Assembly (NCBI RefSeq): GCF_947487605.1
Contig: NZ_CANKXK010000003.1
Coordinates: 248,001-312,000, forward strand
Origin: an uncultured Algibacter sp.
GTDB lineage: Bacteria > Bacteroidota > Bacteroidia > Flavobacteriales > Flavobacteriaceae
Length of the DNA stretch: 64,000 nucleotides
Reading direction: 5' to 3'
Shown here: piece after piece, positions 27,511 through 35,721 of the stretch
How positions within the stretch are numbered: the first letter of the stretch is position 1
Layout of the letters: each line of letters begins with the position of its first letter
Notes under the pieces: model-generated
What the model was told of the DNA's origin: nothing
Database searches by the model: none
Seen by the model: the letters and a program-made list of their open reading frames with translations, nothing else
Position numbers and translations under genes: made by a program

Positions 27511-30252
27511 TTATTCTATATCGAAAACATCATTAATAACACGCTGCTGTCTTCTTTTATCTCTTGTACTTGAGCCTGGTGCTGGAACAGAATTGTACGA
27601 CCTTGAACAAACTTCTAATTTCACTAAATCCATTCGTTGTACCATGTGACTCCACGCTCCCATGTTCTTTGGCTCCTCTTGTGCCCAAACATATTTTTCT
27701 ACATTTGGATAGGAATCAATTATTTTTTGAATTTTATCTAAATGAAGAGGAAATAACTGTTCCACTCTAACCAATGCGACATCTTCTCTTTTTAAAGATT
27801 CTCTTGCGGCTAATAAATCATAATAAAATTTACCTGTACACAAAACTAATTTCTTAACTTGACTTTTATCTATAGTATCGTCGATAACTTCTTGAAATTC
27901 TCCAGTTGCTAATTCGTTTATTGACGAAACCGCTTTAGGGTGGCGCAATAAACTTTTAGGAGTGAACACTATAAGTGGTTTTCTGAAATCGCGTTTCATT
28001 TGACGACGCAATAAATGAAAAAAGTTCGCAGGTGTTGTACAATCTGCAACTATCATATTATCTTCTCCGCAGAGCTGTAAATAACGTTCCATTCTCGCTG
28101 ATGAGTGCTCTGATCCCTGTCCTTCATAACCATGTGGAAGTAATACTACAATACCATTTTGTGATTTCCACTTGTCTTCAGCGGCCGATAAATACTGATC
28201 GAAAATAATTTGTGCACCGTTACTAAAATCACCAAATTGTGCTTCCCAAACAGTAAGCGTGTTGGGATTTGCCATTGCATAACCATAATCAAACCCTAAT
28301 ACACCATACTCGGACAAAAAGGAATTGTAAATATCCATTTTCCCTTTATTCTCTGGGTTTGTGTTTAAAAGATTAATACGTTCTTCTGAAATTTCATCTC
28401 GCAAAATAGCATGTCGATGACTAAATGTACCACGCTCTACATCTTGCCCAGAAATTCTAACATTAAAGCCTTCTATCATTAAACTTCCATAAGCCAATGT
28501 CTCTGCCATTCCCCAATCGAGAGTATCTGTTTCAAATACCATCTTTTTCCGTCCTTGGAGAATTCTTTCCGCTTTGCGTAAAAACTTAACTCCTTCTGGA
28601 ACTGTTGAAACAACATTAGAAATCTTTTCCAATTTATCCTTTGGAAAAGAGGTGTTTACCGTTTCAAGCATTTCTTTTATTCCTCTACGCTCAAAATCTG
28701 TCCATCGTTCTTGCATGAACTCTCTAACTTTTGAGGATTCTGCTTTTTTAGACTTCTCATATTCGCGTTCTAATGTGTCTCTAAAATCAGCTACAATTTT
28801 ATCTAAATATGCTTTATCTATTGTTTTTTCAGAAATTAGTTTGTCTGAATATATTTTGAATGGATTATCATGTTTTGCTATGTTCTTGTAAAGTTTAGGT
28901 TGTGTAAAACGAGGTTCATCACCTTCATTATGTCCATATTTTCTATACCCTAACAAATCAATATACACATCTTTTTTATAACGCATTCTATACTCCAAAG
29001 CCATTTCAACAGCATGTACAACAGCTTCAGCGTCATCTGCGTTAACATGTAAAACTGGTGATAAGGTTACCTTAGCAACATCGGTACAATAGGTACTTGA
29101 ACGTGCATCTAAATAGTTGGTAGTAAAGCCTATTTGGTTATTAACCACTATATGTATGGTTCCTCCTGTTTTGTAGCCATTTAACCTACTCATTTGGGCT
29201 ACTTCATAAACAATACCCTGTCCAGCAATTGCTGCATCTCCATGTACAATTATTGGTAAAATTTTAGAATCGTCTCCATCATAATCGGTATCAATTTTTG
29301 CTCGTGTAATGCCTTCGGCCACAGGAGCAACGGTCTCTAAATGAGATGGATTTGGAACCAAATTCATTTTGATGTTTTTTCCGTTTTGATAGGTTTTATC
29401 TAAAGTCAAACCTAAATGATACTTCACATCTCCATCGATGCTTTCGTCTTCAAAATCTTTACCATCAAATTCACTAAAAAGTTCATTTACTGGCTTTCTA
29501 AAAATATTAACGAGTGTGCTTAATCGTCCTCGATGTGCCATTCCTAAAACACATTCTTTAACACCATACCTTTCAACAGAATAAAAAAGCACATTACTAA
29601 TAGCTGGTATTAACGACTCTCCTCCTTCAAGTGAAAAACGTTTTTGACCAACATATTTTGTTTGCAAAAAGTTTTCAAAAGTAACCGCTTGATTTAATTT
29701 TGAAAGAATGTACTTTTTAGTTTCAGGAGAATAATTAGGTTGATTATCGTTCTTATTTAGTTGGTCTTGCCACCATTTAATAACCTCTGGGTTACGCAAA
29801 TACATATACTCTACCCCTATAGAACTACAATAAATATTTTCTAAATGAACTACAATTTCTCTTAAAGTCTTTGCTCCAATACCTAGAGTTTCGCCAGCAT
29901 TAAAAACGGTATTTAAATCCTGATCTGAAAGTCCAAAATTTTCTAAACCTAAAGTTGGAAAATAACTTCTACGTTCTCTAACAGGGTTGGTTTTTGTAAA
30001 CAAATGCCCACGCATTCTATAGCCATCAATAAGTTTAACAACTTGGAATTCTTTTTGAACATGCTCTGGAATTTGAGTAGAAACACCTTCTATAATCTCT
30101 CCATCTAACCCATAGTTTTCGCTTCCAAAATCGTACCCTTGAAAAAAGGCTCTCCAACTCGGTTCTACAGAATCTGGATTTTGTACATATTGATCGTATA
30201 AATCAGCAAAATAAGCTGTATGTGCTGCGTTTAAAAATGAAAATTTATCCAT
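27511..30252 (-). CDS. sucA: 2-oxoglutarate dehydrogenase E1
   Basis: Thiamine-diphosphate-dependent decarboxylase, 913 residues, first enzyme of the complex whose E2 is the next gene. Seen: the E2-binding N-terminus (FLNAAHTAYFADLYDQY), GMAHRGRLSTLVNI, the TPP-binding block GDAAIAGQGIVYE to NNQIGFTT, and in the C-terminal transketolase-like half SGQDVERGTFSHRHA and GYEGQGSEHSSARMERYLQLC. Length typical for the family. Confidence 0.96.
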   Translation of the reverse strand: MDKFSFLNAAHTAYFADLYDQYVQNPDSVEPSWRAFFQGYDFGSENYGLDGEIIEGVSTQIPEHVQKEFQVVKLIDGYRMRGHLFTKTNPVRERRSYFPTLGLENFGLSDQDLNTVFNAGETLGIGAKTLREIVVHLENIYCSSIGVEYMYLRNPEVIKWWQDQLNKNDNQPNYSPETKKYILSKLNQAVTFENFLQTKYVGQKRFSLEGGESLIPAISNVLFYSVERYGVKECVLGMAHRGRLSTLVNIFRKPVNELFSEFDGKDFEDESIDGDVKYHLGLTLDKTYQNGKNIKMNLVPNPSHLETVAPVAEGITRAKIDTDYDGDDSKILPIIVHGDAAIAGQGIVYEVAQMSRLNGYKTGGTIHIVVNNQIGFTTNYLDARSSTYCTDVAKVTLSPVLHVNADDAEAVVHAVEMALEYRMRYKKDVYIDLLGYRKYGHNEGDEPRFTQPKLYKNIAKHDNPFKIYSDKLISEKTIDKAYLDKIVADFRDTLEREYEKSKKAESSKVREFMQERWTDFERRGIKEMLETVNTSFPKDKLEKISNVVSTVPEGVKFLRKAERILQGRKKMVFETDTLDWGMAETLAYGSLMIEGFNVRISGQDVERGTFSHRHAILRDEISEERINLLNTNPENKGKMDIYNSFLSEYGVLGFDYGYAMANPNTLTVWEAQFGDFSNGAQIIFDQYLSAAEDKWKSQNGIVVLLPHGYEGQGSEHSSARMERYLQLCGEDNMIVADCTTPANFFHLLRRQMKRDFRKPLIVFTPKSLLRHPKAVSSINELATGEFQEVIDDTIDKSQVKKLVLCTGKFYYDLLAARESLKREDVALVRVEQLFPLHLDKIQKIIDSYPNVEKYVWAQEEPKNMGAWSHMVQRMDLVKLEVCSRSYNSVPAPGSSTRDKRRQQRVINDVFDIE

Positions 30253-30292
30253 TATTATATATAATACCGTTAGGCTTAGTCAAAATATTCTC

Positions 30293-30300
30293 CAAAAATA
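30293..30300 (-). promoter_or_regulatory. -7 element of sucA-odhB
   Basis: TATTTTTG on the minus strand, exact consensus, about 40 bases before the sucA ATG. Confidence 0.45.
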
Positions 30301-30409
30301 CAACTTTTACCAAAATTAGATGTTTGTTTTACTATATTTATAAACAGATAATCGTTATTTAGTAAACAACTTTTGTTTGCTGTTAAAATTTTAAAAATCC
30401 TTAATTTCA

Positions 30410-30928
30410 ATGAAGTTTTTTAACAAAATCGCATGCTTTATTAGCATTTTTGTTTTCACTGTAAATTTGCTTAATGCACAAGAAGTTAAAAGTGAATTTT
30501 GGAGTCATGTACGTTATGGAGGCGGCATAGGACTAAATTTTGGAGATGGATTCTTTAGTGGCACACTTGCCCCAAGCGCAATTTATGAGTTTGATGATGT
30601 ATTTGCACTAGGCATTGGATTAAACGGCACAATAAACAATCAAAAACGAGTTTATAAATCTACTATTTTAGGAGGTAGTCTTCTTGGACTAGTTAATGTT
30701 ATTCCTGAAATTCAACTTTCGGCAGAGTTTGAAGAACTTAATGTGAATAGACGATACGATGTGAACTTAAATTTTCCAGATGAAAATTATTGGGTTCCTG
30801 CTTTATTCTTAGGAGCTGGATATAGAAATGGTAATGTTACTTTTGGAATAAGATATGATGTTCTTTATGATAATGATAAGAGTATTTATATAGATCCTTG
30901 GCTGCCTTTTGTTCGGTTTTATTTTTAG
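30410..30928 (+). CDS. Small outer-membrane barrel-like protein
   Basis: A 172-residue protein with signal peptide (about 1-23, ending LLNAQ) and a body of some eight amphipathic strands rich in Gly and aromatic residues (YGGGIGLNFGDGFF, FALGIGLNGTI, ALFLGAGYRNGNVTFGIRYDVLYD), ending in FVRFYF, the terminal Phe typical of outer-membrane barrels. From memory, homologues beside sucA in Flavobacteria are sometimes labelled alpha-ketoglutarate decarboxylase, which nothing in this sequence supports. It is divergent from sucA. Function unknown. Confidence 0.6.
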   Translation: MKFFNKIACFISIFVFTVNLLNAQEVKSEFWSHVRYGGGIGLNFGDGFFSGTLAPSAIYEFDDVFALGIGLNGTINNQKRVYKSTILGGSLLGLVNVIPEIQLSAEFEELNVNRRYDVNLNFPDENYWVPALFLGAGYRNGNVTFGIRYDVLYDNDKSIYIDPWLPFVRFYF

Positions 30929-31019
30929 GTAAAAAGGAATTTCCTTTCTAGAAGCACTTAATATTATGGGTGACTCTGCCAGTATTAAGAATTATCTTTA
31001 AATCGAAAAAGAAAGATTT

Positions 31020-31370
31020 TTAAGAATATTTATTTCTATACCAGACTTTTTGCCATTCACGTTTTAGTATTAAAAATGTAACGGCTTCTGATATCTTAAC
31101 AACATCATCTCCATCCAAAGCTTTCACTTGTTTTTCAGGTACATCAATAATATAAAGCAAGTTAAGATACTCCATGAATTTTTCCTGTATGAGTTTATAA
31201 ACAGTTTCATGTAGTAAAAGCTTTAAGCTGGTAGATAAAATATCTTCATGAAAATCTAAATCAATATTTGCTAAAAGAAAATCTTTATTAAGCTGAAGAA
31301 TTAATTTTCTATATAAATCTAATTGATTTGCCTCTTCAATTAAACTTTCAAAAGTTTTTGGTAATTGCAT
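31020..31370 (-). CDS. Hypothetical protein downstream of the polyprenyl synthase
   Basis: A 116-residue soluble, mostly helical protein without a recognised motif; it opens MQLPKTFESLIEEANQLDLY and ends with the basic stretch KREWQKVWYRNKYS. Its start is 44 bases after the polyprenyl synthase stop with a REP-like hairpin between them, so the two are probably cotranscribed. I do not recognise the family. Confidence 0.55.
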   Translation of the reverse strand: MQLPKTFESLIEEANQLDLYRKLILQLNKDFLLANIDLDFHEDILSTSLKLLLHETVYKLIQEKFMEYLNLLYIIDVPEKQVKALDGDDVVKISEAVTFLILKREWQKVWYRNKYS

Positions 31371-31377
31371 AAGATAG

Positions 31378-31397
31378 ATTTCTGCCTTCGCAGAAAT
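31378..31397. repeat. Degenerate REP-like hairpin
   Basis: ATTTCTGC CTTC GCAGAAAT, a perfect 8-bp stem. Its plan (ATTyCTGC, 4-base loop, GCrGrAAT, then GA) matches the right arm of the element at 35683-35702, so it looks like a diverged single arm of the same family. Confidence 0.45.
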
Positions 31398-31414
31398 GAA
31401 AAAAGATTAATTAT

Positions 31415-32389
31415 TTAAACCGTTCTATTCATTAAACTATTACCAAATGTTTTCAACAGTTCTTTTTTGTCTTCAGAAATATTCAAAGATTCTAAACCTA
31501 AAAATGCCTTATTAGTATATTCTTGAATAGCTTGTTTGGTGGCATCAGCAGATCCTGTTGATTCAAAAAATTGCTTTACCACATTAATTTTGGTTGCTAC
31601 GTCCTCTGGATTTGAATTGAAAAGTTGACTCAACTCAAGCTTATCAGTTTCATTTGAAAACTCCAATGCTTTTAAATATAAATATGTTTTTTTATTTTCA
31701 ATAATATCGCCTCCTACTTGTTTTCCAAACGTTTTAGGGTCTCCGAAAGCATCCAAATAATCATCTTGTAATTGAAATGCAATTCCTAGATTTTTCCCAA
31801 ATGCATAAATATTGTTCTGATCCTCTTGTGAAGTATTCGCTACAATAGCCCCCATTTTCATTGCTGCACCAACTAAAACTGCGGTTTTATATTCTATCAT
31901 TTTTAAATATTCTAGAATTGTAACATCGTTTCTAGTCTCAAAATCCACATCATACTGCTGCCCTTCACAAACTTCCAAAGCGGTTTTACTAAATAGTTTT
32001 GCTAAAGCTTGAAAGGTACTAGTATCATAATTTTCAAAAAGTTGATAAGCCATTATTAACATAGCATCTCCAGAGAGAATTCCCGTATTCACATCCCATT
32101 TTTCATGTACCGTTTGTTTACCTCTTCTAAGCGGGGCATCATCCATTATATCGTCATGTACCAACGAAAAATTATGAAAAACTTCTATACTCAAGGCAGC
32201 ATCTAATGCCTTTTTATAATCACAATTAAAAATTTCTGCGGCCATTAATGTTAACACAGGTCGTAATCGTTTCCCGCCTAAGCTTAATATATATTGAATT
32301 GGGTTGTATAGATTGTATGGCTCTTTTGAAACTGAATAACTTTCTAAATAAGTAACAAATTCCTTTTGATATTTTTCTATTGTAAGCAT
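31415..32389 (-). CDS. Polyprenyl diphosphate synthase
   Basis: All-helical isoprenyl synthase of 324 residues that extends allylic diphosphates with IPP. The first aspartate-rich motif is DDIMDD (79-84) followed by RRGK, the second is DDYLD (209-213), with GGKRLRP at 38-44 binding IPP. Whether the product is geranylgeranyl or a longer chain cannot be decided. It links to the dxs gene later in the window, since both feed isoprenoid synthesis. It is divergent from tetR. Confidence 0.92.
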   Translation of the reverse strand: MLTIEKYQKEFVTYLESYSVSKEPYNLYNPIQYILSLGGKRLRPVLTLMAAEIFNCDYKKALDAALSIEVFHNFSLVHDDIMDDAPLRRGKQTVHEKWDVNTGILSGDAMLIMAYQLFENYDTSTFQALAKLFSKTALEVCEGQQYDVDFETRNDVTILEYLKMIEYKTAVLVGAAMKMGAIVANTSQEDQNNIYAFGKNLGIAFQLQDDYLDAFGDPKTFGKQVGGDIIENKKTYLYLKALEFSNETDKLELSQLFNSNPEDVATKINVVKQFFESTGSADATKQAIQEYTNKAFLGLESLNISEDKKELLKTFGNSLMNRTV

Positions 32390-32464
32390 GAAACAAAAAT
32401 AAATTAATTCATCACAATTTGAAGCTTTAAAAGACAGGATATGTTAAATAAATATTAAAACTTT

Positions 32465-32492
32465 GGAAACTTTTTGAGTTTTTAAAGTTTCC
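32465..32492. promoter_or_regulatory. Operator-like inverted repeat before tetR
   Basis: GGAAACTTT (32465-32473), 10-bp spacer, AAAGTTTCC (32484-32492): 9-bp perfect arms. The TTG of the tetR promoter -33 element (32474-32476) lies in the spacer, so a bound TetR dimer would block transcription. Typical of autoregulated TetR/efflux operons. Confidence 0.65.
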
Positions 32493-32497
32493 TGTCG

Positions 32498-32505
32498 TAT
32501 TTTTG
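32498..32505 (+). promoter_or_regulatory. Promoter -7 element of the tetR-efflux operon
   Basis: TATTTTTG, exact consensus, with a TTG 21 bp upstream (32474-32476) and the ATG only 9 bases downstream, giving an almost leaderless mRNA. Confidence 0.6.
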
Positions 32506-32514
32506 CATGATATT

Positions 32515-33123
32515 ATGAGAGATAAAATTTTAATAGGAGCAACAGATTTGTTTTTAAACTATGGGTTTAAAAGTGTGACAATGGACGATATTGCTAATTC
32601 TTTAGGTGTATCAAAAAAAACCATTTACCAACATTTTGATAATAAAACAAAACTAGTCGAGGCAACCACACTCAACTTATTTAAATCTATTTCTCATGGA
32701 ATAGACTGTATTTGCGCTTTAGAAAAAAACCCAATAGAAGAAATTTACAGTATAAAACAATTTGTAATGGAGCATTTAAAAGACGAAAAATCTTCTCCTC
32801 AATATCAATTACAAAAATATTACCCACAAATTTTTAACACCTTAAAAAACAAACAGTTTCAGGTTATGCAAACTTGCGTAACCAATAATCTTAAACGAGG
32901 TATTCAACTCGGGTTGTATCGCGATACAATAAGCGTAGAATTTATAGCTAGAATTTACTTCTATGGTATGATAGCTATTAAGGATAAAGACTTATTTCCA
33001 CTCAAGCAGTTTTCAATTAATGTGTTAATGAATAATTATTTAGAATATCACTTACGCGGTATCTGCACCCCAAAAGGCTTAGAAACACTTAACAAATTTA
33101 TAATCAATCATAAACAATCATAA
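32515..33123 (+). CDS. TetR/AcrR-family repressor of the efflux operon
   Basis: A 202-residue regulator. N-terminal HTH: ILIGATDLFLNYGF, VTMDDIANSLGVSKKTIYQHFDNK; the rest is the helical ligand-binding and dimer domain. The ATG at 32515 (MRDKILIG) is chosen over an in-frame TTG at 32503 that overlaps the -7 box. It is the first gene of an operon with tolC, adaptor and RND pump (next start 5 bases after its stop) and should bind the inverted repeat at 32465-32492, repressing itself and the pump. Confidence 0.9.
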   Translation: MRDKILIGATDLFLNYGFKSVTMDDIANSLGVSKKTIYQHFDNKTKLVEATTLNLFKSISHGIDCICALEKNPIEEIYSIKQFVMEHLKDEKSSPQYQLQKYYPQIFNTLKNKQFQVMQTCVTNNLKRGIQLGLYRDTISVEFIARIYFYGMIAIKDKDLFPLKQFSINVLMNNYLEYHLRGICTPKGLETLNKFIINHKQS

Positions 33124-33128
33124 ACAAA

Positions 33129-34445
33129 ATGAAACGGTATCTAATTATATTAGGCTTACTTCAAGCTTTTATAATGCATTCGCAAGAAGGCATAAAAAGT
33201 TTCTCTTTAGATGAAGCAATAAATTATGCTTTAGAGCATAATAGAACAGCAAAAAAGGCAAGTTTAGATATTTTGTCTGCTGAAAAACAAAAATGGGAAA
33301 CCACCACTATAGGTCTTCCTCAAATTAGCGGTAGTATTGACTATCAAAATAATATTGAAAGACAATTTGGTGCCGTAGATTTTGACGGAAATGGCATTAC
33401 CGACTTTGGTGCAAAACAATCGATTATTGCTGGTATTCAAGCAACACAACTTCTATTTGATGGTTCCTATATAGTTGGGCTACAATCTGCAAAAGTATTC
33501 TTAGAGATTTCAAAAAACGCAAAAGAAAAAACAGATTTAGAAGTTAGAAAAGCTGTTATTAATGCCTATGGTAATGTTTTACTCGCTGAAGAATCTGTAA
33601 ATATTTTAGAGCGCAATGTTGCTGTATTAAGTAAAAACTTAGACGAAACTTCCAAGATTTACGAAAACGGATTAGGCGAAGAAGAAAATGTTGAACAACT
33701 CCAAATTACCTTATCAAGCGTTAAGAGTAATTTAAATAATACCAAGCGCCTAAAAACTATTGGTTACCAAATGTTAAATATAACCATTGGTTTACCCATT
33801 GATGTTAAATTGACATTAACAGATAACCTTGAAAACCTTACCAAAGAAAATATTGTATTAGGATTGCTTCAAGCAGATGAAAGTATAGAAAACAATATAG
33901 ACTATAGAATTGCCCAAAATGATAAAAAATCAAAAGAGTTACTCGTAAAACTTGAAAGAAGCAAGTTTTTACCAACGCTTAACACCTTTATAAATGCTAA
34001 TTATATAGGATATAACGAAAAATTTAGGTTTTTAGAAAATGAGCAACCATGGGTTCCCACATCATCATTTGGAGTAAGCCTTAAAATTCCAATATTTAAT
34101 TTTTCTGGTAAGCAAGCCGCAACTCAACGCGCAAAAATTAATCTTGAAAAATCTATTGAAGATTTAAACGAAACCAAACAACAGTTACAATTAGAAATCA
34201 CCTCTGCCAAAAGTGATTACCAATTTTCAATCGAAGAATACGAAAACAAAAAACAAAACTTAAGTCTGGCAGAACGCATCGAGCAAAAAAATCAAACCAA
34301 ATTTTTTGAAGGGATAGCAAGTAGTTTCGATTTAAGACAAGCACAAACACAATTATATAGTTCACAGCAAGAATATCTACAAGCCATGCTAGATGTTATT
34401 AACAAAAAAGCTGCCTTAGAAACTGTATTAAATACTATAAATTAA
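33129..34445 (+). CDS. TolC-family outer-membrane efflux protein
   Basis: Outer-membrane channel of the tripartite pump, 438 residues, with signal peptide (about 1-18, ending MHSQ). Two long coiled-coil repeats of the OEP family are visible, with FSLDEAINYALEHNRTAKKA near the N-terminus and the repeated pattern of SLAERIEQKNQTKFFEGIASSFDLRQAQTQL near the C-terminus. Ends of strands NFSGK and GVSLKIPIF fit the barrel parts. Second gene of the tetR operon. Confidence 0.92.
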   Translation: MKRYLIILGLLQAFIMHSQEGIKSFSLDEAINYALEHNRTAKKASLDILSAEKQKWETTTIGLPQISGSIDYQNNIERQFGAVDFDGNGITDFGAKQSIIAGIQATQLLFDGSYIVGLQSAKVFLEISKNAKEKTDLEVRKAVINAYGNVLLAEESVNILERNVAVLSKNLDETSKIYENGLGEEENVEQLQITLSSVKSNLNNTKRLKTIGYQMLNITIGLPIDVKLTLTDNLENLTKENIVLGLLQADESIENNIDYRIAQNDKKSKELLVKLERSKFLPTLNTFINANYIGYNEKFRFLENEQPWVPTSSFGVSLKIPIFNFSGKQAATQRAKINLEKSIEDLNETKQQLQLEITSAKSDYQFSIEEYENKKQNLSLAERIEQKNQTKFFEGIASSFDLRQAQTQLYSSQQEYLQAMLDVINKKAALETVLNTIN

Positions 34446-34459
34446 AAATCAATCAGAAA

Positions 34460-35629
34460 ATGAAAAATATATATTCCTTACTAATTATAACCGTTTTATT
34501 AAGTGCCTGCGGAGGTGACAATAAAAAATCTGTAGAAGATATTATTGCTACACAAAACCTTGAACAAATAAGAGCCAAGAAAGCATCTTTAGACGAGCAA
34601 CAGCAAATACTAATTGCAGAACTCAAACAACTGGAATCTGAAATAAAAAAGTTAGACCCACAACAAAAAATACCTCTTATTACAACTTTTAAAGCTGAAG
34701 AAGCCATTTTTAATCACTTTGTAGAACTTCAAGGTAATGTTACAACAAAACAAAATGTGGTAATAAATGCCGAGTATGGTGGCCTTTTAAAACAAATATA
34801 TGTTAAAGAAGGACAACAAGTAAGTAAAGGGCAAAAACTTGCTACAATTGATGATGGTGGTTTAGGTCAGCAATTGGCACAGTTAAAAATTCAAACGGAA
34901 TTAGCCAAAACGACATTTGAACGTCAAGAACGCTTATGGAATCAAAAAATTGGAAGCGAAATCCAATACTTGCAAACAAAAGCTAACTATGAAGCCCAAC
35001 TACAAGCGACAAATCAATTAGCAAAACAACTTGCAAAAACAATAGTACGCGCACCATTTTCGGGAACTATTGATGACATAATTACCGATCAAGGAAGTGT
35101 GGTTGCTCCAGGACAATCAGCACTTTTCAGAATTGTAAACTTAAAGGACATGTACATTGAAACAGATGTGCCAGAAAGCTATATTTCTTCAATTAAAGAA
35201 GGAAAAACAGTAGATGCAGAGTTTTCTGTACTTGGAAAAACCATTACTACAAAAGTGAGTCAAGTAGGCGATTTTATAAATCCTGCGAATAGAACATTTA
35301 AAATACAAGTCCCTATTCCAAATAAAAACGAGTCAATAAAACCTAACCTTACTGCTAAGCTTAAAATTAATGACTATACGAGCGATAAAGCTATTTTAAT
35401 TCCCCAAAGCATTATTTCTGAAAACGCCAAAGGCGAACAGTATGTCTATGCTGTTACAGATAAAAATAATGATGTAGCAAAAGCAAAACGAGTTATAATT
35501 GAAACTGGAAAAACACAAGGTGATAATATTGAAGTACTTTCTGGTCTAGTAAACGGTAATGAAATTATTGACGAAGGAGCTCGTAGCGTAAAAGATGGTC
35601 AAGATGTTAAAATTATTGAAATTAAATAG
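34460..35629 (+). CDS. Periplasmic adaptor (membrane fusion) lipoprotein of the RND pump
   Basis: Links the RND pump to TolC; 389 residues. Lipoprotein signal with lipobox LLSAC (Cys about 17). Then a helical coiled-coil region (about 25-70), a biotinyl-lipoyl half-domain (VVINAEYGGLLKQIYVKEGQQVSKGQKLATID), the helical hairpin, the second lipoyl half (IVRAPFSGTIDDIITDQGSVVAPGQ) and beta-barrel and membrane-proximal domains. Unusually, an extra coiled coil precedes the first lipoyl half. 14 bases after tolC. Confidence 0.92.
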   Translation: MKNIYSLLIITVLLSACGGDNKKSVEDIIATQNLEQIRAKKASLDEQQQILIAELKQLESEIKKLDPQQKIPLITTFKAEEAIFNHFVELQGNVTTKQNVVINAEYGGLLKQIYVKEGQQVSKGQKLATIDDGGLGQQLAQLKIQTELAKTTFERQERLWNQKIGSEIQYLQTKANYEAQLQATNQLAKQLAKTIVRAPFSGTIDDIITDQGSVVAPGQSALFRIVNLKDMYIETDVPESYISSIKEGKTVDAEFSVLGKTITTKVSQVGDFINPANRTFKIQVPIPNKNESIKPNLTAKLKINDYTSDKAILIPQSIISENAKGEQYVYAVTDKNNDVAKAKRVIIETGKTQGDNIEVLSGLVNGNEIIDEGARSVKDGQDVKIIEIK

Positions 35630-35633
35630 CCTT

Positions 35634-35705
35634 GTCATTCCTGCGCAGACAGGAATCTATTAATCAAAACATAAAAAAGTGGATTCCTGCTTTAGCGGGA
35701 ATGAC
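35634..35705. repeat. 72-bp bipartite REP-like element in the efflux operon
   Basis: Outer inverted ends GTCATTCCTGC and GCGGGAATGAC. Left hairpin ATTCCTG/CAGGAAT (35637-35656), right hairpin ATTCCTGC TTTA GCGGGAAT (35683-35702), about 26 bases of AT-rich filler. It fills the gap between adaptor and pump genes and is readable in frame as a false N-terminus of the pump (the WIPALAGMT-type peptide well known from such repeats). Confidence 0.75.
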
Positions 35706-35721
35706 AAAAAAACAATCAATC

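Noticed and set aside
30929-31019. Regulatory RNA between the barrel gene and the 31-kb hypothetical gene
   Set aside because: An inverted repeat CTTAATA...TATTAAG (about 30958-30989) is present, but it is AT-rich, has no T-tract and lies between convergent genes; chance is likely.
35632-35721. RND pump start at 35632
   Set aside because: The first 30 residues are the translation of a REP element.
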